Below, in pieces: positions 56,961 to 64,000 of a stretch of 64,000 nt of DNA; within the stretch, counting starts at the first letter, position 1; every line of letters begins with the position of its first letter. The notes under the pieces are model-generated. The model did no database searches and was not told the DNA's origin. It saw only the letters and a list, made by a program, of their open reading frames with translations. The translations under genes were made by a program, and so were the position numbers. The stretch is from positions 22,697,118-22,761,117 of the forward strand of contig NC_090280.1 of the NCBI RefSeq assembly GCF_037392515.1, given 5' to 3'. Source of the DNA: Haliotis asinina (taxonomy: Eukaryota > Mollusca > Gastropoda > Lepetellida > Haliotidae).

Positions 56961-58494
56961 CTAAACACAATATTTTCCCTACTGCCTAACCCTCAGTGCA
57001 ATGCTTAAGCCCTAAGTGAAACAAGTATAGATTTCATCAGGTCAGGTTCAGGTCTGGTCTCCCTTGAACTCCTTTTCATTTTATACCAATCTATTTGTCA
57101 CAATCAAAATTATATATTCACAGACAAAGCCTTAGTCTATGCTAGTAGTGTGTAGCAGGCTGCTAAAATGTGCTTGTCTGGTGTTTATTCGACACCATAT
57201 TAACTACTTTCGGCCCACAATACTAGTTTGTCTTCCGCTCCCACCTGACTGCAAAACATCCTGACTTACACAGTTCTTTGTCTCCTGGCTCCAAGAAATA
57301 GAAATACATTTGTGTCGCTAATATTTGTGTTCCTGTAGCGCCCATGACACAGTGAATCCAATGCTTTATTAACGCAGACTACGGGTTATGAGTGACATAA
57401 CTGTTCCATATCGGGGTGGAAGAAGGCTCTCTGTTATAACACAAATATACACAATATGCATAACATAGCATCGCATCTAATGAACTTGTCGTCATAATCA
57501 TCATCATCGTAAATGCATATTAATGCATAAAGGTGCACGTACAGTGATTAAGCGCCGCAATATAGCGCAGATGACTTACGTTATCACAGGTTTACAGTGA
57601 TATACAAAACGAGAGTTAGCAAAAATATTTATATTAATACATAGTATAATACTGAAATGGACTAGAGATACTGTGTACAGAACCTGGGGGTAACGCGAAA
57701 GATATTGTACAAAGAAACCTATAACATGTGAGTGACACGAGAGTGGGTCTGCATATCCAACAACACCACAGTCAACGCATGCATTAAACGCATATATGTA
57801 CAACACACTGATCAAATGTAATCTGTGTCAAGTATATAATATATACATGCTAGATGAGATATATCAATCTTTGAAGATACAGAAACTAGATAGCAAACAA
57901 GAACTCTAGCCAGCATATTGACTAATCAGTAAACAACTTAACCATAAATGATTCAAACTGATTCATACAAGTTAAATGGTACGCTGTATATTGACTTTTG
58001 TTTTGTTTACCATGAGCACATTTGTACCTACTTTGTGTATTGATTAATATTAGGGTTTAATTGACTATGTGTGTCACAATTAAAATGCATAGCAACTAAC
58101 CTTTGACTCTGATCTAACTGTGACACAGAATTGTAAATGAAACTAAAAGAAAAGAGGCAGCTGACAACTATTTGCAGCTTAAATACATAAAGCATTCGTG
58201 GTCTACGAGACCACTATATCCTGATATAAGATAATATATGCCTATTATTTATTTTTTTGTGTACACAATGTGCAACCACTTAATTCATCCCTATTACACC
58301 ATACGTTCTTTGCTTGGTGAAATACTCCACAAACGTATCGTACGACAGTAATTTACACAGGTACCCAAAAAAGTTCGCCTACAAAAAAGTAAATGTGGTT
58401 TAATATTCCTTCCGTCTTCCATGCTTTTTAGAAATTAATCAACCTCTCTGAGCTACCCGTGATCTCAATTCAACATGACTGTATAGGTAACTGG
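56961..58494. other. No gene recognised
   Basis: AT-rich sequence without supported exons or named repeats. Confidence 0.4.
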
Positions 58495-59037
58495 CAGAAA
58501 AGCGCGAGATTGCGAGATTGCGAGATCGCGAGATTTGTCAAGTGTCGCAATCTTGCGTTCTCACGTCCTCGCGTTCTCGTGTTTTTGAAAATGGCTATCT
58601 AGAACTGTATATGCAATTGGTACAAAAGCACGAGAACGCGACATTGCGAGATCGCGAGATCTCGTGTTCTCGTGTTTTCGTGTTTTTGAAAATGGGTATC
58701 TAGAACTGTATAGGCAATTGGTACAAAAGCACGAGAACGCGACATTGCGAGATCGCGAGATTTGTCAAGTGTCGCAATCTCGTGTTCTCGCGTTCTCGTG
58801 TTTTTGAAAATGGCTATCTAGAACTGTATAATTTTATGCAATTGGTACAAAAGCACGAGAATGCAAGATCGCGAGACTTTTCAATTGTCGCAATCTCGCG
58901 TTCTCGTGTTTTTGCTAATGATTACATAGAACTGAATAGGTAAATGAAACCAAAACTACGAGAACGCGATATTGCGAGATCGCGAGATTTGTCAAGTGTC
59001 GCCATCTCGCGTTCTCGTGTTTTTGAAATCACAGTCT
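58495..59037. repeat. Tandem array of GCGAGA/TCTCGC hairpins
   Basis: About five units spaced 101-124 bp. Each has a left arm (CACGAGAACGCGACATTGCG then AGATCGCGAGA), a short spacer TTTGTCAAGTG, a right arm (TCGCAATCTCG then TGTTCTCGCGTTCTCGTG) and a linker TTTTTGAAAATGGCTATCTA. Each unit could fold into a long stem. Confidence 0.85.
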
Positions 59038-59371
59038 AGTAGTAGGGTTACATATGCTACCAAACCCGAGGAGGAGTATTTTATCCAAATTTGAACAGTC
59101 ATGAATGTAAAACACAAATACTAGTTTGTATTAATTCAGATTTGTGCAATTTTTCTTGTGTGAACACTATATTGATGGAACAGCCCTCATGATGGATCAG
59201 CCTGGCATTCAAAACCTTGTCTTGCACGTTCATAACACGTGCTAAACGTGCCCTGCACGTGCGGCTGCTCATTCTTCTCTGGTATCCTTCGTAGTCTAGT
59301 GGATAAAACCTCCACGCAAGAGAGCGAACGGTTGCGGATTCCAAACCAGTTACCAGCTGTATTTTGGAGTG

Positions 59372-59555
59372 TGTGAGTGAGTATAGTTTTACGCCGCACT
59401 CACCAATATTCCAGCTATTTGGAAGCGGTCTGCAAATAATCGAGTCTGGACCAGACAATCTAATGAGCAACAACATGAGCAGAGATCTGTCCAACTGGGA
59501 ACCGATGACATGTGTCAAGCAAGTCAGCGAGCCTGACTACCTGATCCCCTGTATT
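59372..59555 (-). repeat. SINE of the second family
   Basis: TTTTACGCCGCACTCACCAA tail and AATCGAGTCTGGACCAGACA core. Confidence 0.82.
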
Positions 59556-59732
59556 TTGAAAGTTTTCAGTAATGTAATATTTTGTGATAGCTGTATCTGT
59601 CATAAAAAGCATGGTCATTCCACCTTTCATTTGGTTAAATAATGACCATTTCCAAGCCTAAATTATGACATGGTCGAAATGTAACCTGACATGAGATTTC
59701 AAAACGTGTTCTTCAAAACCTAGGTTTAGATT

Positions 59733-59980
59733 GAGTGAGTTTAGTTTTACGCCGCACTCAGCAATATTACAGCTATATGGCGGTGGTCTGTAAATAATTG
59801 AGTCTGGACCAGACAATCCAGTGATCAACAACATGAGCATCGATCTGCGCAATTAGGAACCGATGACATGTGACCACCCGATCCCGTTAGTCGCCTCTTA
59901 CGACCAGCTGAGTCGCCTTTTATGGCAAGCATGGGTTGCTGGAGGCCTATTCTACCCCGGGACCTTCACGGGTCCTAGGT
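59733..59980 (-). repeat. SINE of the second family, full length
   Basis: TTTTACGCCGCACTCAGCAA tail, GGCGGTGGTCTGTAAATAAT core, CGCCTCTTACGACCAGCTGA and CCCGGGACCTTCACGGGTCC head. A good reference copy for the family. Confidence 0.85.
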
Positions 59981-60349
59981 TTAGAAATGATCAGTGCAAC
60001 GTCACAGCAGAGCACTACCTGATTATGGAAGAAACCTAGTTTACTGCAGACAAAATCGGAGATAGGTTAATAAGAGATCGTTATCAATCTTCATTGCGCT
60101 TCTATGAACGTTTTATCACCGCCACTACGTTTCGTTTCGTTTCCTATGCTATCCTATTCCCTTGTTTTGTTTTGTTTTTTTCATTAAACGTCCGGCTCTC
60201 GCCGTGTCTGTATTGAAGCGTTGGTGTTGTTGTTTACTGGCGCTCGCTATACAACGAATAGTGTCCACGTTCTATCACGATCAATTACGCTCCTTTGTGC
60301 TACGACACATTCTTCTGCGTTTGGTGTGCTTTCCTATGAATTGTGTCAC

Positions 60350-60600
60350 GCTGCCAGACAAAATTAATTGTGAATTCATGACATAGCTTGAAAATCCTTT
60401 GTAATTTGCATAACGAAGTGTATGGTAGTGTATATAAGCCCGCTCCCGTTGATAGAATTTCCTATGTACTTCAGAATCCGGTTCGCAGCTATTCGCAGCA
60501 AGACCGGCAGTTACAGCAAAATTCACAGACCAGTGAGAATCCTCATAACGTAATATCACATACGGCTATCATTAGTTTGTCTCACAGTCCCTAAAGACGG
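60350..60600 (+). promoter_or_regulatory. Duplicated promoter-like segment, copy 2, with TATA box
   Basis: GTGTATATAAGCCCGCTC holds a good TATA box near 60435. An initiator would be expected near 60465. A possible donor (ACCA/GTGAGA near 60530) follows. No coding exon is recognised downstream within the window. Confidence 0.3.
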
Positions 60601-63448
60601 ATTTTAGCGGAATTAAATAAACATGAGCTGAAATTTGTCAGGATACTTACAGACATACTTTCATTTATTTAGAACCCCCAAAATATTACTTCGGCTAGGG
60701 CCGAGCTCTCAAAGCTTAAATCTAGAACATGGATCTTGAATTGTAGTTAAATCCCTAGATTGGTATCATATCTACAGATGTTTACGTAAATATGATTCCA
60801 ATCTATGGCTTGAAATACACTTGAAGATACATTTGAGAGGTCAAAGATGCTTCTGAAGGAACGTGCCAAGCCGGACAGAACGCTTGTGATATAGTGTGTC
60901 TGTTGAGACTATACAGAAAAGAGTGCTGTGCTTTGAGCAAACTTGTTGGCACATGCTCTATTAAGTTTTATTTAGGTAGATATAATTGCATTTTGTCTGT
61001 CATGTGTACTAGTAAATTTATGCATTTGCATACTCGCGGGCTAACGGCTTTCGGCTCAATTTATGCTTTTCAGAATACAGTGGAAATACATACGATTTTT
61101 GTACGTGCGAATGCTTGGTTTGATCCTTTATAACATAGTACAAAATGTTGTGATTTAATATATTTCTTTTAAGACATATTAATAATCATTTCACAGTTGC
61201 CCATGGCCACTCTTCTTTAACATAAACGTGCTGATTCAGCATGAGACAATAAAGGTTAATTAGGAAACCCCAAGAGTTTTAATTAAGGAAAGAAAAGCTG
61301 TCAAAACACTGTCACTTCCTGCCCAGGACCCCAGGATGTCACACCCTCACAAGCTAAGAGAAGTAAGGAACCTTCTCACACAGCTAGACAACACATAACA
61401 ACAAGACAGTATCTTTTCTCTGGGACTCTCGGTATGTTATGAATGTTGGTTTTTCATCGTTAACTATACATTTTCAACCAAACCATACCTGGAATTCAGA
61501 TTTCGTTTTAATATTCTGCATTCCAGTTTTAGTCGTACCCGGTGGCCCCATTTAGGCCATCCCGCAATCAAGTGTTCTCGCGTTCGTATGTTTATTGAGA
61601 TCGGTACATAAAATAGAAGAGTACGGGCAACTCCTGCAAAAGCACGAGATCGCGAGATAGCGAAATCACGAGATCTGTCAAATGTCGCGATCTCAGAAAT
61701 CATTACCTGGAACTGTATGGGCCATGGACACAAAAGCACGTGAACGCGAGACTGCGAGATATAACTGATGCAAACTCTTGTCAGTTTCAAGTCCTGCTTT
61801 GTACTTGGACGAATGACAGATTCCAGCCAGGCAGTAGTTTACCATCTCTACTGACATGATTTTTGATTGGATCGAGCGCAAATTCAGAGAATTCATGTGT
61901 TTTCCAAACCCAACATCTCTATATACATTCTTCATGGATAACGACTTGTTTTAGTGTGTATGATTTTGTTTGACAACATTATATGAATCCATACTGAAAC
62001 GACGCATCAAGTACACAAAAAGAAGTTGTTATCCATAAAGAATCTTACTTTCTTGTGACTCGCTATACTTCTAAAATGCCCATCAAACAGATCATCTGTC
62101 TGTACACACAATGAACCCTCAGCATATCAGCAAATGAAAAAGCCAATCAGAAGCCGTCGTTACTCCTGAGTGCACATCCAGGTGCTAAGACTGGGTTCGG
62201 TCTCCCGAGGACTTCGTTTCGGGGGAAGTAAGTCCAAGTACAACATATTGCACTTTTGAATCGCGATTGTACACTTATAATTTTGTTTATTTCTTTTTTG
62301 TAAAAGCAGCAATGTATATTACATATCATGAATAAGTGATGAATGTGTTTTAATTATGTTTGATTTTTTGGTTGCATGTGACCTTTAATCATTGAACACA
62401 ACAGGTATTAATATGCTTGTAAACCAAATAAAACTCAGCACTCGGAATATCATTTAACAAATAGTAGTAGTTCGTGTTTGGTACTATTTTCTCTATCCTA
62501 TAAGTATGAATACATTTGACCAGTGTATGGCACTTACACGAGGTTATTGCATACGTTGACTGTGCGGATGCTGGCCATGGATGTGTGGACACAGTCCCGT
62601 ATCACCCACAAGATAGGTTTCGTTGTACAATATTTTTAGTATATTTTAATTCAGCTTAGTATGTAACACGACTTCTGACTGGTCAATGCTATGAATTTCC
62701 GACCGTATAATCAGCATATACGGCAGCAATTTGAAAACCGATTAACCAAAACCTTTGAATGAATCCCAACACTGTCAGGGTAACGCTGTTTTTACATATT
62801 TTGTATACATTTGCAGAAGCACTAGGTCAGTTAACTCACCTATCCCACAAAAAATGGATGGAAAGACAGCGCAGTATCATAAATTTTGTTGTAAGATCAA
62901 ACAATTTACTCGCAACGGGCTGTTCACCCATCATTGTTAGATCATGGAACAAGATTCATGACGTCATTATAGAGTGTCACGTCAACCACTATAACGTCAT
63001 TTGACTAAAGAACTGTAACGGTCCGTCGGTAAGGAATCAAAGGACCATTATCATTTACAGCGGTCCGCTCATTTCTGATAACCAGAGGGCGGTTTCATGT
63101 TAATTCCATTTTATTTTAACTGTAACACTATGATTTATTCATCATAGTCAGGCTTAGTCAGTGTGAACATAACAACCGTGCTGAAGGGAACTAATTTGTC
63201 TGGTGATTGTCTTAGTTCATGGAGTGATATGATTAACCTTTGAGCTAGGGGAACTTTGACCTGATTTAAAAATATAATTTTGTTTTCACTAAAACCAGCA
63301 TAATACGAGTTGAATTAGAATTGGGATAATGTACTGTGGTTGACGAATTAGGGACGTAATTAAGTTATATAACCTGCGGTACACATCCCCAGTCCGTCAA
63401 ACACAGTACAGTTATCCCCTCTTTTCACCATTAGGCCACATGTTATTT
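60601..63448. other. No gene recognised
   Basis: Apart from the hairpin copy at 61620-61762 no feature is supported. A short open stretch at 62759-63004 has no motif I know. Confidence 0.35.
61620..61762. repeat. GCGAGA-type hairpin repeat, degenerate copy
   Basis: AAAGCACGAGATCGCGAGAT, CTGTCAAATGTCGCGATCTC and a second AAAAGCACGTGAACGCGAGA, with the linker GGAACTGTATGGGC. Confidence 0.7.
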
Positions 63449-63590
63449 TAAGGTAACGCTATTTTTCAGGGCATATCATTTGCGAAAGCCCGAGGTCTTT
63501 CACAAAATGCCCGACGAAGGATCGCAGTTAGAAAGGACCGAGGGATCCTGTAAATGATAATGCCCTGACAATTAGCGTTACCGTTATTAT
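63449..63590. mobile_element. Foldback MITE
   Basis: The left arm GGTAACGCTATTTTTCAGGG then CATATCATTT faces a right arm whose complement reads GGTAACGCTAATTGTCAGGG then CATTATCATTT. Inverted ends of about 30 bp around a 70-bp middle rich in CCCGA/TCGGG words. No clear target duplication. Confidence 0.7.
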
Positions 63591-64000
63591 AGCTATAATA
63601 AATATAATTTTAGTAAAAAAGAACACAAGCAACGCCATCGGTTTAGAAGCATTTACTGCTAACAACAAACGACGAAGATCAATGACACACATTTTACAAA
63701 TATAGACACGACATAGAACAACACAGATGACGTCACTGTTTTCAGTGCTCAACAACGTTAGCCTTCCAGTCGATATTTTTATTGCTGTATGTTGTAATTT
63801 ATGGAACGATTGTGATGGTTGGCACAAGCAAGAAAGTGCATGATGACACATGTGTATGTGACGAATGTGATCATTATATTGTCAATAATGAGCTCAGGTT
63901 CAAACGAGCCGTAGGTGATTGAACTTCAACTGCTGAGCTACTTATGACGTCACCTAACAACGGGATGGATAATGACCCTCATCAAGCATTTTACAGGCAT

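Noticed and set aside
59099-59518. 139-codon open frame on the minus strand
   Set aside because: Much of it lies in a SINE, and parts recur in other copies (TGLSGPDSIIY-like peptide).

Overview
This window looks like a marine gastropod genome, most likely an abalone (Haliotis). That is an inference from two abundant short repeat families that share a 3' tail (AATATTGCTGAGTGCGGCGT followed by ACTC repeats), from introns with GT/AG borders, and from molluscan-type LINE, Tc1 and piggyBac-like elements. No prokaryotic gene, CRISPR array, rRNA or functional tRNA gene was seen.

The host content is a cluster of related immunoglobulin-superfamily (IgSF) receptor genes. Gene A (+, 5.4-22.1 kb) can be traced from a signal-peptide exon through three Ig exons, a transmembrane (TM) exon, two copies of a two-exon cytoplasmic module (22-nt microexon plus 56-nt exon), a second TM exon, a 16-nt microexon, a terminal coding exon and a poly(A) signal. 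All junction phases agree and the total is divisible by three: 494 codons with TM1 plus modules, 440 with TM2 only. Gene B (-, 55.1-47.1 kb) is an inverted paralogue of A from Ig2 to the poly(A) signal; no V-like or signal exon was found for it. Locus C (-, 32.4-27.7 kb) has signal, V-like, Ig2 (with a 2-nt deletion) and Ig3 exons. Locus D (-, 42.6-42.0 kb) is a second signal plus V-like pair made by a segmental duplication.

The predicted receptors carry many tyrosines in their tails (YQEI/YEEI modules, a YxxV-x7-YxxL pair, YLTV), so signalling through SH2-domain proteins is plausible. Phase-1 borders on nearly every exon would allow exchange of TM anchors and modules without frame loss.

Mobile DNA sculpts the cluster. 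A 3.2-kb non-autonomous piggyBac-like element sits in an intron of A and a 1.46-kb dead Tc1-like element in its 3'UTR; gene B shows the matching sites without these insertions. A full-length, slightly damaged RNase H-bearing LINE (35.06-41.05 kb, 12-bp target duplication) separates C from D, and a 5'-truncated LINE (43.8-46.06 kb, 12-bp target duplication) separates D from B. Older LINE fragments lie at 1.65-4.2 kb and 31.0-31.4 kb, and about 22 SINE copies are scattered throughout.

The right end (55-64 kb) has no recognised gene. It holds a tandem array of GCGAGA-type hairpins (58.5-59.0 kb), related hairpins at 56.2 and 61.6 kb, a duplicated segment with TATA-like sequence (56.6 and 60.4 kb), and a foldback MITE at 63.45 kb. 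All calls come from reading the sequence by eye; no database search, alignment program or RNA data was available.
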